A DNA stretch of 64,000 nt from contig CM054141.1 of NCBI GenBank assembly GCA_028751875.1, positions 66,707,248 to 66,771,247 of the forward strand. The letters are read 5' to 3'. Below are positions 36,176 to 47,940 of this stretch, piece after piece; position 1 is the stretch's first letter, and each line of letters opens with the position of its first letter. The notes beneath the pieces were generated by a model that ran no database searches, was not told the origin of the DNA, and worked only from the letters and a program-made list of their open reading frames with translations. The position numbers and the translations under genes were made by a program. This DNA is from Rapana venosa. Its lineage: Eukaryota; Mollusca; Gastropoda; Neogastropoda; Muricidae.

Positions 36176-38040
36176 AGGTGGTGATGTAGGAGGGAAGGAT
36201 GCTTTGAAAAAGTAGGAAACAGATATGAGGGGAAGTGTCAGGTAGGAAAAAGTGCGTTTGAGCTGGATTGAAGGTATCAAGTGAAGGCTTTTGACAAAGA
36301 GAAAGAGGAAGGTCATTCCCAGGTGATGGACCAGAAACAGAGAAAGAAGCTACGGCTAACAGTGGTATTTTGAATCTGGTGTTCGAAAGCACAAAGTATC
36401 TGCACTGAGCGAAGGAACGAGAGTATTACAGTGAAGACAGCTTACGGAGATAGAGGGTGCAGATTTGTGAAGACATTTGAAACAGAGGTGTTTGACTTAA
36501 ACTTCAGTCTTTGTGAGACAGGCAGCCATAGGAGTAGATCAGGCAGAAGCGGAGTGATTTGGTTCAGATTTTTTCTTTCTTAAACCAGTCGAGCTGCAGA
36601 GTTTTTGTATGCGTTGAAGAAAGGAATGGATGATAGGCGGGAAGCCAACCAAAAGAGATTACAGTAGTCTAAATGAGAAAGAATAAGAGATTACACAGTT
36701 GGACGTTGTGTCAGTGGACCAGATACTTGCGAATTGGCGTTATGCACCGGAATTGATATAGCAAGACTGGGCTAGTCCCCCCAGGGCGTGATGAATTTTT
36801 TCATAGAGTGTGTTTCTAGAACTACTGACCTAAACACTTCACGAGTTGGCCAAAGAACTGTCGAATGCCGAATTCTATTACAGCTGCTGCTATGGAGGAA
36901 AGTTTTTGTAGGGCCCATAGAGCATGGCTTCGGTTTTTGTCAGCATTAAGTTGTAACTTGTCTGAGTCAACCATTTATAAATGTCTTGAAGGCAGTAAAC
37001 ATATTTTGTCGGTAGTGGAAGGCAAGTTTTCAACAGTATCCACTGCGTTGAAGCTGCATATCATCGGCATAGAAATGGTGACCGAATATGATGGTGTTTA
37101 TTATATGTGAGAGTGGAGGCATAAGATATTGAAGAGAACAGGGCCCAGAACAGATCCATGGGACTCCACATTCCAGTTTGACAGGTCTGATTGAGTTTTG
37201 TTTATGATAACTTTTTGGATTCGGTCTTGTGGAGGTATGAACGAACCAGTGAGGCTGTGCAATTAATACCAAAACGTTTTTGGAGGCGAGAAAGAAGAAA
37301 TTGATGTAATCTATAATGTCGAAGTGCCTGCAGATAAGTCGAGAAGAGTGAGGAGAGAGATTTTTTCATGCGTCAGAAGCGAGTAGAAATGTATCCAATA
37401 AGTGGACTAGGGTGGTTCAGTAACAGTGGATAGGGCAATAGCAATTGAAAAAGGGGCAGGAGATCATTGGAATGAAGGGGAATTGTTGAGCTGTTTGAAA
37501 ACAACTTTTTCTATACTTAAGGATACAAAAGGTAAGTTATACAGTCAATAATTCTTCAGATGTTTGGGATTGAGGTCGTGCTTTTTCAGTAGAGGTGTGA
37601 CTATTGCGGTTTTAAGCGCTGATTGTACAATTTCCTGACAGTAAGAGATGAGTTTACTATTTTCATTATAATAGTACAAGTTGTATAAGGCATTGGAGAA
37701 ATCAGAGCAGGTAAGGGATCAAGGTCGCATGATTTTATAGTCATATTCCTCAGAATTTGTCGTGATTTCTTTTTTCATACTTGTTGATGAAAGGAGAAGA
37801 GAGGAATGCCCAGTAACAGGGATCAGGAGCCCGGGGCTGGAAAGGATCCTGACGAGTCTGGACGATTTGCGGACTTTGTCTGAAAAGAAGGAAATAAAAG
37901 ATGGATGGAACCTCAGACAGCAGTGTTTTTTGGTAGCAAAGGAGTTTGTGTTTTTTGCAGATCCAAGAGATTATTAATGGTGAAGGAAAAAGAGATTTTA
38001 TGGATGTAGCGCAAGAACATGGAATAGTAGGTGTCTGTCT
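36174..38040 (-). mobile_element. LINE reverse transcriptase relic (CR1/RTE-X-like)
   Basis: Minus-strand reading, across many frame breaks, gives KSCDLDPLPA near 37715, FLLSRLQKRFGIN near 37280, LECGVPW near 37170 and HFYADDMQLQ near 37065 (RT blocks A to C). The C-terminal block follows: SADTLCFRTPDSKYH and QKPSLDTFNPAQTHFF around 36390-36230. A second, shorter copy of the same C-terminus lies at 40256-41085. No endonuclease is visible. The protein is not translatable as written. The duplicate is at 52555-54421. Confidence 0.85.
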
Positions 38041-38665
38041 TTGTTTGAATGGATTAAGTGTTTGACTTGTTTTACTTGTTTACGGAGAAAAGCTGTTTAG
38101 TTGGGATTTCGTATTGACTTCCGCCACCGCCGTTCTTAGTTGCACGTTTGCGCTTCGCTATCAATATATCGCGAGATACCATGGCGCATCAGGTCTGTCA
38201 GGCAGGAGAATGCTCTATAGGAGGTGCAAGTGCTCGTCAAGCAATTGGCAAGAGGACAGTGTTATAGTGTTCACGAGGTCATTTGGTCAGAGTTTGTGAA
38301 AACGTTCCGACGCTTGTGAAGAAAATTATAATAGTTCAGAACAATTCAGCTGAGGACCGAAGGAAAGGCATATTTGGACGATAATGCGGCAATAATAACA
38401 TCTCTACTGCAAGGTTAAAGCAAAAACCCCAATAAACCAACAACTCTTGAGACGTCATTGCTTTTTCAGACGCAAAAAGGTCGATCGTTATGTGGTAATT
38501 CTGTGGATAGAATGCAGACCCAAGAAGGCATGTCGCCATTGACAGGACACACAGACGCAAACACTGCCAAATTAAGTCGCTGCTTTCCGAATCATTCTGC
38601 AACAGCCTGAATTTCACAGTAAACTTGTCACTGCTAGTACTTTTTTCAGTTAAAGTGCGTAGAAA
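38041..38665. other. Unassigned sequence
   Basis: No coding or RNA signal supported. Differences between the two duplicate copies cluster here (38330-38560 versus 54710-54945). Confidence 0.45.
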
Positions 38666-38960
38666 TCTGTCTGTCCTGTCTGTCTGTCCTGTCTTCTGTC
38701 TTCCTATCTGTCTGTCTGTCTGTCTGTCTTCTGTCGTCTGTCTCTCTCCTCTCTCTCTCACTCTCATCTCGTCCTCACTCCTCTCTCTCTCTCTCTCTTT
38801 CTCTCTCAAGCTGAAGTACAATTAACACTTTTCAAAGTTCAGTTGTACAGTGTTCAGTGATCTCTCTCTCTCCTCTCTCTCATCTCTCAGTCTCGTACTC
38901 TCTCACATCTCTCTCTCCTCTCTCGTTCTCTCTCTCTCTCTCATCTCTGGCTGAAGTACA
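38666..38960 (+). repeat. (CTGT)n and (CT)n tracts with a repeated 50-base spacer
   Basis: CTGT tetramers pass into CT repeats. A GCTGAAGTACA...AACACTTTT(C/T)AAAGTTCAG spacer occurs twice (about 38810 and 38950), each time after a CT tract, forming a composite tandem repeat. The duplicate is at 55049-55343. Confidence 0.9.
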
Positions 38961-39214
38961 TACAATAACACTTTTTAAAGTTCAGTGTTCACTGTCCAGT
39001 GTTCTCTGCTCCAGGAAAAGGAATAGGGGCTGTTACACAGAGCTCCCCATAAATCTTCCGTTATACTGTCAACAAGCCCAGTATACTGGACTTGCAGCAG
39101 TTGTAGGGAGACAAGGATAAGGCCCTGCTACAACCCCATCCACCAGCTAGAAAATAACAGGCGTAGCCGACATCAAGACCGTCAATGTTGCGGTACCTGA
39201 AACCAGTGCGCCTC
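38961..39214. other. Unassigned spacer
   Basis: Non-repetitive sequence between the CT tracts and the GTGTA array. Nothing recognised. Confidence 0.45.
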
Positions 39215-40255
39215 ACAGTATGTAGTTGTAGTGTAAGTTGTAGTGTAGTGAAAGTGTGGGGTAGTGTAGGTGTAGTGTAGTGTAGTTGTAGTGTTAGTGT
39301 GATGTGGTGTTCGTGTAGTGTAGTGTAGATAGTGTAGTGTTGTGTTGTGTTGTAGTGTATGTATGTAGTGCATTTAGTGTATAGTGTATGGTATTAGTTA
39401 GTTAGTGGTAGTGTAGTGTAGTTGTATTGTATTTTATTGTTTGTATGTAGTGTGGTGTAGTGTTGTGTATGTAGTGTGATGTGGTTGTCGTGTAGTGGTA
39501 GATGTTGTATTTGTTAGTGTAGTGTAGTGTAGTGTATGTTAGTGTAGTGTATGAATGTATTGTAGTGTAGTGTAATGTAGTGTAGGTACTAGTGTAGTGT
39601 ATGTATGTAGAGTAATTGTATTAAGTGTATGTATTAGAGTGTAGTGAATGTAGTGTCGTTAGTGTAGTGATGTAGTGTAGTGTAGTGTAATGTAGTGTAG
39701 TGTATGTAGTGACGTGTAGTGTATGTAGTGGGTACGTAGTTAGTGTAGTAATGTAGGTAGTGTAGTGAAGTGAGTGTATGTAGTGTATGTAGTTATGTAT
39801 GTAGTGTATGTATGTAAGTGAATGTGTAGTAGTGAAGTGTATGTAGTAAAGTGAGTGGAGTTTTTGTTTGTTGTGGTGGGGTGTGTGTTGGTGTGGTGTG
39901 GAGGGAGGGGGTGGTGTGGTGTGTGGGATGGTGTGGGGTGGTGTAGTGGTGGAGTGGGGGTGTGGAGTGGGTGATGTGGAGTGTTTGGTGGGTTGGATGG
40001 TGTAGTGTTTGAGGGTTGGTGGTGTGGGGGTGGTGTGGTATGGTGTGATTGATGTGGGGTGGGGTGGTTGTCTAGTGTGGAGTGTGTAAGAGTGGGTGTG
40101 TGGTGTGGGGTGGTGATTGAGTGTGGAGTGTGTGGAGTGGTGTGGTTTGGTGTGGATTGGTAGTTTGGAGTGGGGTTTGGTGTGGTGTAAAGTAGTGTAG
40201 TTGGATGTATAGGTCTGGGGTTGTGTGGACTGGTTGTTGTGTTGTTTTGTGGCGT
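39215..40255 (+). repeat. GTGTA-type pentanucleotide array
   Basis: About 1 kb of imperfect TGTAG/GTGTA units, becoming GGTGTGG-rich after about 39850. Frames rich in Thr/His/Tyr on the minus strand are artefacts. Only the part up to 40033 is shared with the second copy (55598-56416). Confidence 0.93.
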
Positions 40256-41085
40256 GGTGTGTATAATATTAATAATAATTAATAATAATAATAAATGGAA
40301 TTTTTTCTTATATAGCGCTATATCTTGCAAAGACAAATCAAAGCGCATGTCAATCAACCTAATCTAACATAGACATTCAAGTCAATATAAATAATCAATA
40401 GTTTAAACAAACAATGTTTACAAACATGTGCCCTGCAGACAAAATCTATGCAATGAAAATTTCAATAGACAATGTTTTTTTTTAAAAGCCACGCACACAC
40501 TACACACTCACACAGTCGGATACTTTAGCAGGGTGATAGACATGGTTAGTGAAGTAGGATAGTTCTGAATGAAACAGGATGTGGCAATCTTAGGTTAGAA
40601 AATAAGATGTCTTGAGCAGGATTTTAAAAGTGTCATAACTAGTTTTCCTGGCGAAGAGAGAGAGAGGAGCTCATTCCAGACGATGGACCCCAAAAAGAGA
40701 AAGAGCTGCGGCACGGTGGAATGGTTGACCTAGGTATTCGTAGGCACAAGGGTATCTCAGTGCGAGCGGAGGAAATGCGCAGGATTGTACAGGTTAAGAA
40801 CATTCACGAGAGGTAGGAGGGTGCAGTTTAGTGGAGACATTTGTAAACAGAGGTACTGATCTTATAATTTTACTCTCTGTGGCGACAGGCATGCCAGTGA
40901 GAGATCGATGCAAAAAGAGGGGTAATGTGCCAAGATTTTTTCTTTCTGAAACTAGTCGAGCTGCGGAGTTTTGTATACGTGAAGGGAGTGGATAGAATGA
41001 TGCTGTCAGACCAGAACAAAGAGAATTGCCAAATAGTCCTGACTTGAAGAATGAGAGAAGGTATACAAGTATAGTGTGGAAGTGA
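40256..41085 (-). mobile_element. LINE 3' end with (TTA)n tail
   Basis: Same family as 36174-38040: CTCATTCCAGACGATGGACC matches the region around 36315. It encodes a decayed C-terminal block ending in a GCGCTATATAAG...(ATT)n tail at 40270-40320, giving the 3' terminus of this LINE family on the minus strand. Confidence 0.78.
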
Positions 41086-41500
41086 TGTGGTGTAGTGTAG
41101 TTAGCGTAGTCGTAGTGTAGTGTTCATGGACACTGCAACCGGAACTTGTTTATCAATCTAAAAAAAAAAAAATCAACCACTACTGGTTTTTGGAGGGTGC
41201 TGAAAACTCTGTCTGAAAACATACAAAATCACAGACCTTCAGCTTATTCTAGACAGTAGAATTATGTACCACAACAACGAATGCTAACAGCCCAGTGGGT
41301 ACCAATCCTATGGAGTCCATGAAGTCCACTGGTTCGAAACTGGCATGTCTGGTGAATTAAGGGTGTGATTTTTATGATCTCTCATGTTCCAAGTACAGAA
41401 CTATCATGCCTACATTCCCCTACGGTAAAATATACACAAACAGAAGAAGTCAAATATACAACGTTAAAGATCCTTGTAATTCATTCCAGTTGGTTTCAGA
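41086..41500. other. Unassigned sequence
   Basis: Contains a short GTGTAG patch and a poly-A run at about 41160. No gene recognised. Confidence 0.4.
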
Positions 41501-41529
41501 AACACGAAGACACCCTTCATTACTTCACC

Positions 41530-41660
41530 AAATGGTAATGCGGCCTACGAGTCATGTGGACCAAAGGGGGGGGGGCGGTCTTACACGCAAAATCTCACCA
41601 TCAGTGAACCTCGGAGCTCTAACCAAGGAACGCAAAGGGAGAAAATGACACTACACTGCA
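41530..41660 (+). mobile_element. Poly-G-containing dispersed repeat, copy 1
   Basis: A G run (41566-41575) followed by GCAAAATCTCACCATCAGTG and CTCTAACCAAGGAACGCA. The same order (G run, GCAAAACTTCACCATTGGTG, TTCTAGCCAAAGAACA) occurs at 62901-63005, so this is a dispersed repeat family of unknown class. Confidence 0.65.
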
Positions 41661-41696
41661 GCGCCGTATTGCTGCCATAAGTAGGTGGGAACGGAA

Positions 41697-41780
41697 GCCT
41701 GGTGTTACAAGTGATGTATTCGTGATCTGAGACCCAGGTCCGATTCTCGTGAATAATTTTTCCTCAGGAGTTCACACATC
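41697..41780 (+). mobile_element. tRNA-like SINE head fragment
   Basis: GCCTGGTG..., ATTCGTGATCT and ACCCAGGTCCGATTCTCGT align with the head of the SINE at 34928, with several indels. The body is missing here. Confidence 0.7.
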
Positions 41781-41929
41781 CACGTCGTGGGAAACGGAAA
41801 CAGGTCAAGCTGGCTACGGGTGGCTCTGTGAAGCTGTGACAGGTCCTAGCAATCCGACATGGATTTATCAACCGCTAAGAATACTGAAAAGAGACACAAA
41901 CGGACGATCCCACGGCAACGACCCTCGCA

Positions 41930-44900
41930 AATGGAAACAGACATCGAGAATAGGGAACAGTGACTACATTCTGGAACATGGAACATCTGCGGCCTAACAA
42001 ACAAGGAACCAGAAAATGTGAATTCAGACCAAAAGGAAAGATCTCCCTCATGGCAATTTCATGACACCTAGGAAGAAAGGAGAAGGAACGAAAGAAATCC
42101 ATTCAAACTTTGTTCACATCAGGATGGAGTCAGGAAAACCAGAGAGCAACGCCATGGGTGTGGGATATTCATCCAACACCACAGACATAGCAAAGAATCG
42201 CATGAGTACAGAACACATACAGACAGACAGATTAAAATCGGTTAAGAAAGTCCAACAAAATCGTCTATTATATCCAAGCGATATGCACCGTGTAACGATT
42301 CGTACTCAGAAAGAGGAGAACGACTCATTCTATCAAGACTCTCCGACCTCATCATCAGCACCCTCTGACATACCTTGTATGTCATGGTATTTCAACGCAG
42401 AGTTTTGAGAGAAGAAACCCCTTGGGACAAACATCCTTGGCACCACACAGTGACCACTAGAACCACCTTCACTTGCAAATACCACGGGAAATCACTGCTG
42501 GAACTAGTGTGCAGAGCAAGATTCTGATTCACACCATCACCTTTTCCAACAAGACCGACCTCCCAAATTTACATCTGGTACAAATGGAACGATCTCAACA
42601 TCTCGTCTCAAATCGTCTTTATACTTCAAGATCTAGAACACGTATACGCCATCAAGACTCAAAAGCCATCCCAATGCAAACCTTGGACACTGACCACAGG
42701 CTTGTCATTCAAGCCTCCAGTACTCAGAAGAAAAAATAACACTGCTAGGAAAGAACCTGCCTGAAAAGATCAACCTCCTCAAACTGGAAGAGAAAGTAGT
42801 GCAGACAGATACACAGTGCTATCAAGTGAAACTTGACTCCATTGATTCAACAACCTTCTCAACATGGAGGATTCAGGGATCACCTTCAAGCCAGCTCTCC
42901 TCTGAAACATAAACCTTAAGGAATTGTGCGGGACAAAGAAATGTGGAGGCAAAAACAGGAAACTACAGCTTGTGAACCAAGAGGTGAAGGAAGCCTTCAA
43001 GAAAAAAAAAGCACTATAAAAAAAAAAAAATATAAAAACTTGGGTCAAGACCAAGACAGAAAGGACTACGCCTAGTACAGAATCCGCAGAGAGACCAAAG
43101 TAATCGTGTTTTTGAAAGCCTCCAAAGAAAAATCTTAGACGATTATAGAGAAAGTTACAGTGAAATTGCAAGAAACTCCCCAAGAGAATTTTTTCTAAAA
43201 GTGTAAGACGATGAGAGTACGTGATAGCCATTCAATCCACAGACAGTAGTGAATGATGCAAATGGAGAGGCACTGCACAAAGAAGAGGAAATTCTGAAAC
43301 GATGGGAAGATTCTTTTAAAGACTTTTAAAACCCATCTAGAGTAGCACTTCCAGCTCCTCAGTTCTCACCACGCAATAAAAGACCAGTTAGAGCCCCCAA
43401 ATCCTTGAAGCTGAAACAGAAAAGCAATTAAGACCAGCCCAAAGGGCAAGAGCGCGGCAGGTGATTACGGCATGAATAAAACTGAAGCCATCCTTGCATG
43501 CAGAGAAACGGGAGTTAAAGTGGCTCACCATCATCTTCAGAAAGCATAGGAAGAAGAAAGTACCAATGGACTGGCAAAATGCAATAGTGTGCCAATTTGG
43601 AAAAAGAAGGGCAGCAAGAGAGACTGCACACTACAGAAGGATTCACTTCTCAGCATGTAGAGGAAAAATATGCAAAGATTCTAGAACAGCGAGCACAAGA
43701 GCCAAAGCCACACACACCTACTGAGCAACGCCGCAGTTTGGCTTTCGAATAGGAAGAGGGTGCACAGATGCCCATTTTCGCAACTCCGACAGCTGTGGTG
43801 AAAAGAGCCATCGAATACAACCAAGACCTGCATAACAGTATTCTGATGATCAAGAAAAACTTTCGACCGCTTCAAACAGAGACAAGCTCTGGAAGATCCT
43901 GAGCAGCACGAGTGAAGGGCAGTTGCTTCTGAAAACATCAGAGCAAACTATGCCAACAGTAGGAGCGCAGTCCGAACAGCCAGTGGAACATCCGACTGGT
44001 TCCACGGTTTACACATCAGGGTCAGGCAGGGGCTGTGTACCCTCTCCCTCTTCTCTCGTGATCTACATGGACCCAGATTACAAAGGAAGAGCCAACCCAG
44101 ACTTGAGGCCCTGAACGAACTATTAGATCTTGACGACCAGTCCCTGATGAATCTGAACAAAGCAGCTCCAAGATCACACAGAAACCAACTCAACACAAAG
44201 CTAGCGAGAGGTATGACATGAAGATCCGTATCACCGAAAACAGAAGTTATGTCTGTCACAGAAATCCAGGAAAGCTGGACATCAACAACAACGGCACCCA
44301 GCGAAACAGACCAAGAATTAAATACCTTGGCAGCCTCTTCAACTGAAATGGAAAATTGGACAGAGAGATAGAAACAAGATGCCAAGAAAGCGAACGCAGT
44401 CAGTTACCTAGCTCACCCCCCTTCTAAAAACATTACACAATCCCAATGAGCCCAAGGCAAAACTCATCAACAGGCAACATAAAAGTATTTCTTTTCGTTT
44501 TCCAACACTTCACATACCAAGTTTCAGACATGGGCCCTGACACAAGCCTTAGAGGAGAAAATGGTCACAAAGTGAAATGCGCTGCCTGAGAAAACTGTCC
44601 AACAAAGACCAGACGCGACAAGATCAAGAATGAGGGATCAGAGAATGGTCGGACCTAACACCAATTTCCACCATACGAATAACAAAGATCAGGTGGTTTG
44701 TCACCTCATTAGAGCCGCCCAACCAACCAGCCCTACGGCATACACCACCAGCACAATGGCTGAAAGCCAGAGGTCGACCAAGGAACGCATTGATCTACTC
44801 CCAGTTTGCTGACAACCCTACGAGCCCATACCTGTCCACTCCATCAAGCCTCCCGCCTTGCTGGCAGACAGAACGTCTTGTCTCCCCGCGAACGAAGGGC

Positions 44901-44950
44901 CGAAGGGCACCAGCGGCAGATGAAAGGACGAAAGATAGAAGAAGTTTAAC
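41930..44950 (+). mobile_element. RTE-like LINE relic (endonuclease plus reverse transcriptase)
   Basis: Reading across frames gives TWNICGLTNKE (endonuclease start) near 41968, KKGEGTKEIH and GVGYSS with IAKNRMSTEHI to about 42220, and KVQQNRLLYP. In the RT part, KVPMDWQNAIVC followed by HYRRI and a FGFRIGRG-like block (about 43570-43760), then the QGCVLSP-like turn near 44030 are visible. The order and wording match RTE/BovB-like endonuclease-reverse transcriptases. Stops and shifts are frequent, so it is an old or error-laden copy. It lies in the same orientation as the sulfatase gene, just upstream of its first recognised exon. Confidence 0.8.
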
Positions 44951-44959
44951 ATCAGGGCC

Positions 44960-45200
44960 GACTCCACTGTCCCAAAAGTCCCATCGGATGAGACTATAAA
45001 ACCGAGTCCCGTGTGTGAACCAACACACGAACATCTTGCGCGCACACGTAAAACCCCGTTTTCTGCTTTTTGCTTGTAGCCATTGATAGTGCTGGTTGGA
45101 ACGGATGACGAAAATTGACAAAACGCATGCACACGGGAACTAGATGAAAAAAAGCACATGAATGTCTTATTCATTATCCTCGAAATAAAATTAAAAAAAA
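44960..45200 (+). mobile_element. SINE body and tail fragment
   Basis: TCGGATGAGACTATAAAACCGAG and GCGCACACGTAAAACCCCG align with 35040-35120. The end CATTATCCTCGAAATAAA also occurs at 61832-61852, identifying a shared 3' terminus followed by an A-rich tail. Confidence 0.72.
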
Positions 45201-45257
45201 ATATTTGGTGGTTTGACATTTTTCCTCCACGGTGGCATTCCATCACGTGTGTTTCAG

Positions 45258-45556
45258 GATCGAGCAGCCCGTCTAGAAGAGGTCAGGCATGGACTTGTGC
45301 TGGCACTGGCTGCAGCACGTGCTGCTGCTCCTCCCGCCCCCAGGCAAGCAGCGGAGGGCATCACAACCCCCCCTGGCCACAAATCCTCCAGTTTATTCTG
45401 GCAGACGACTGGGGCTGGGGGGGGGACGCTTCATGGAGCCACGAAGGCCGAACATCCCCACCCCAAACCTGGATCAGCCGAGACAGAAAGTCTGGAACTG
45501 ACGCAGTTCTACACGCAGCCCAAATGTAACCCTGCACGGCGCTCTGTTACAGGAAG
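45258..45556 (+). CDS. Arylsulfatase, first recognised exon (signal peptide, metal site, C-x-P-x-R active site)
   Basis: Type I sulfatases hydrolyse sulfate esters and act in lysosomes or extracellularly. A Met at 45289 begins a short hydrophobic leader (WLQHVLLLLPPP) that could be a signal peptide. PQILQFILADDWGWGG (about 45380-45427) matches the N-terminal metal-binding ADDxGWG motif. RPNIPTPNLDQ follows, then TQFYTQPKCNPARRSVTG, whose Cys (codon at 45525) in C-N-P-A-R is the residue converted to formylglycine in this family. These landmarks fall in three reading frames, so at least three indels lie within 300 bases. The proposed acceptor is TTTCAG before 45258. The donor after 45556 leaves codon AG|G, which joins exon 2 in phase. 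Position 2 of the motif being Asn is unusual. ARSB/I/J-like is the best guess. Confidence 0.8.
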
Positions 45557-45690
45557 GTTGTGTGTGTGTGTGTGTGTGTGAAGAGAGAGAGAAAGAGAGA
45601 TGAGAGAGAGAGTGTGTGTGTGTGTGTGTGGTGTGTGTTTGTGTGTGTGAGTGTGTGTGGTGTGTGTGTGTGTGTGTGAAAAGGAGATGG
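45557..45690 (+). repeat. (GT)n/(GA)n microsatellite at the start of the intron
   Basis: GT repeats begin at the proposed splice donor and are interrupted by a GA stretch at about 45581-45612. Confidence 0.9.
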
Positions 45691-46019
45691 GAGTGTCATG
45701 CTATACTGACGTCACAAACGCAGGAAGAAAGACATACAGACACAAGAAGCAGCCAACGTAAGGATAAATAGAACAGAGCAACATTTCTGAAGCACCAGAT
45801 TAAGTTCACAAATCGTTTTACATTTTCGTCCTCTTCATAGAAGACATAACAAACAACATTCAAAGAATGAAAGTGAAAGACGAATGCTTAAGCAGTGTGG
45901 TACATAGTTAAAACCGATTTCATACAATTTTAAACTTTACTTGAAACGTGTATCCTCCTAGATTAAAGATGTCAAGAGGCAGGCAGAAGAGAAAGACTGA
46001 GACAGGAGACAGAAAGTAG
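45691..46019. other. Intron sequence, nothing recognised
   Basis: Purine-rich patches, no family or RNA gene supported. Confidence 0.4.
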
Positions 46020-46300
46020 GAGGTACAACCACGCCAGGGCGCAGTGGTTTAGCACCGTTTTGTAAGGGGGTAGGAAGTCGCTCACAGCAGGGATCTGGAG
46101 ATTTTTTTGGACACTGGGGAGCTCCTACCCATTACTGCGTGTGCTGTGGTCTCATTGCGAATACTGGACCACACCGTCCAGCTTCATCCAATTTACGGAT
46201 GCCATATCTTTGAGATTGCTCAAATTTTACAGGCCAACACTTCAAGTGTCGTCTGTCTCTCGGGCCGGTTGACGCCAAGTATAAATCAATGATAGGAAGC
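46020..46300 (+). mobile_element. Possible tRNA-related SINE
   Basis: GGCGCAGTGGTTTAGCACCG resembles an A box. A weak B-box-like GGGATCTGGAG follows about 50 bases later. Only one copy is present in the window, so this is tentative. Confidence 0.3.
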
Positions 46301-47285
46301 CTGGATTAAAGCCCTGCCGAACGTTGCGCGTGCACATTCTATAGCAGTCAGTCTTTACATCATCCTCGGCATCATTGATTGTCCCCATACACTAAATGAA
46401 AATTGTCCTTCAGAATTCGGTGCCCGGTCACTCTAGTCTCATGCTGACCTCGGTGTCTGTTTGTTGAAGCACTTTTGTGGCCTATGGGTGCCCTTGTAGC
46501 AACGCTTAGGGTTTGGAGGTTCACAGGAGATAGGTCGTTAGATGAACTTTTGCGGCGGCAACCCAGGGTGGGTTTTTCATTAGCCTTCTCCACAACTAAG
46601 CTATCCTACAGTGTTGTTGGCAAGGGGGCTTAGCAGTAGTGTCTGGCGTATGTTAGCTTCAGAATAAAGCAATACTGACACCCACCATAGTGACCAATGC
46701 AGCAACTAGCAGACCTCTTTGGTCTGGTGACCTTACCATGGCGGCCTGTCCTTGGTGGGTTATCTGAGTGGATGTCCCCGACCCTGAGCTGCAACAAAAA
46801 CGAATCTGGGATGGCTAGGGTGGAGCGGTCGAGATGAGCAGTGTGGAAACAGGACAGAACGTCGCAGAGAAGAGAAGGCAAGCCAAAACCAAAAAAAGAA
46901 GAAAGTAGGGAATCATATAGCAAACAGAGGTAAGGCAAGTTGGATAATGGCGAAAAGTACAGTTGAACAAAAAAAGAAAATAGAGTCTGATAACAAGCAG
47001 ATAGAAATTTAGAAAGAACCATAAGAACATAAAACAACTTAAAGAGGGATGGAATGAACACGTTTGATGAAAAGAAAGATCAATACAACAGATAAGTAAC
47101 CTCCTCCCCATCACATTACACACAACACAAATCACAAGACCCACAATTAATTTCCTGACATGACTGACGGACACGTTGTAACCACACAATAACTTCTCAG
47201 ACCACAAATAGTTTCCTACATGAATACGGACACTTAACGCACACAATTATCTCAAACCAACAAATATTTCCTGACATAATGGTGG
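46301..47285. other. Intron sequence, nothing recognised
   Basis: Two overlapping hydrophobic open frames on the minus strand (about 46630-47246) show no domain and lie within AT-rich sequence. I do not call a gene. Confidence 0.4.
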
Positions 47286-47289
47286 AAAC

Positions 47290-47475
47290 TTAACGTGCAG
47301 TTTGATCTTCTGGGCGAGTGGATTACACAGAGGGATTAAAGGCACAGAGACAACCTCTGCATTTGAAGTTGACCTGGACGATGGTAAAAATCCCACCCTC
47401 GTTAACCGGGAGGGGTAGAGACGCTGCCTGAGGTTCAAACCCACGACTCATGGACCCTCATTGGATTAAAGTCGA
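47290..47475 (-). mobile_element. Possible tRNA-related SINE fragment
   Basis: On the minus strand GTCGTGGGTTTGAACCTCAG contains a B-box-like GGTTTGAACC. An A box is not clear. Tentative. Confidence 0.35.
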
Positions 47476-47587
47476 AGGGTCTTTAACTACTCACATATGT
47501 AGCGTCCATCCCTGTTGTGTTTTGGTTTGTTGTTGTGTTTTCCGTTTTTGAACTCATCGTTGGAGGTCGGCCGCCTTTTTGAACCAG

Positions 47588-47781
47588 GTATCCATACAAG
47601 ATGGTTTGCATACGGCCAAAGTGTTCAACCGTGTTTGTGAACAACAGCCTGGACTACCGGTACAAGGCTGCTGCCAAACGGAAACCTGCTGGCAGGATCT
47701 GGGCTACCGCACACTACATTTTGGCAAGTGCACCTGTGGACTCAACGTTAACGAGGAAGCCGACTACCTACCTAGCCCAGG
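47588..47781 (+). CDS. Arylsulfatase, second recognised exon (G-K-W-H-type signature)
   Basis: The acceptor TTTTGAACCAG precedes 47588. The first base completes the Arg codon left open by the previous exon, giving ...TGR-YPYKM, the usual continuation after the sulfatase active site. GLPVQ, then (in a shifted frame) LLPNGNLL and QDLGYRTLHFGK follow. This matches sulfatase signature 2 (G-[YV]-x-[ST]...G-K). A missing and an extra base obscure the Trp-His-Leu-Gly that normally follows, after which NVNEEADYLPS returns in frame. A donor-like GG|GTGTGC lies at 47781/47782. The Cys-rich peptide that one frame seems to encode is a product of these shifts, not a separate cysteine-rich gene. Confidence 0.75.
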
Positions 47782-47801
47782 GTGTGCGGAAAAAAGCCTC
47801 T

Positions 47802-47847
47802 CCTTCTCTCTCTCTCTCTCTCATTCGAGATCAGCTCTCTCTCTCTC
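47802..47847 (+). repeat. (CT)n microsatellite
   Basis: Two CT tracts with a short interruption, just inside the intron after the second exon. Confidence 0.9.
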
Positions 47848-47940
47848 TGGGGGGGCCGATCAACGTAATGCGAGAGGTGAAGACGTTAGGAAATTGCTCT
47901 AGTATTTTTTGTGAATTAGTAGCTAGTTTTAAGTGGCCTT

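Larger units (their letters stand above)
33397..40033 (+). repeat. Large duplicated segment, copy 1
   Basis: Matches 49771-56416 in the same orientation, with offset 16374 at the left, 16381 through the middle and 16383 at the right. About 600 bases at the left and a patch near 38330-38560 differ by single-base indels and substitutions. The rest looks identical, including long microsatellites. On the right, copy 1 continues smoothly into more GT-rich repeat, so this copy looks native at that end. Confidence 0.9.

Noticed and set aside
39740..40357. 205-residue Thr/His/Tyr/Pro-rich minus-strand frame
   Set aside because: A translation of the GTGTA array and the LINE tail; not a gene.
46630..47246. 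Hydrophobic minus-strand frames as a membrane protein gene
   Set aside because: Two overlapping frames in AT-rich intron, with no family resemblance, splice sites or codon bias.
47579..47902. Cys-rich 107-residue frame resembling a small secreted peptide
   Set aside because: The Cys residues come from a shifted frame of the sulfatase exon; splice phase and sulfatase motifs explain the same bases better.
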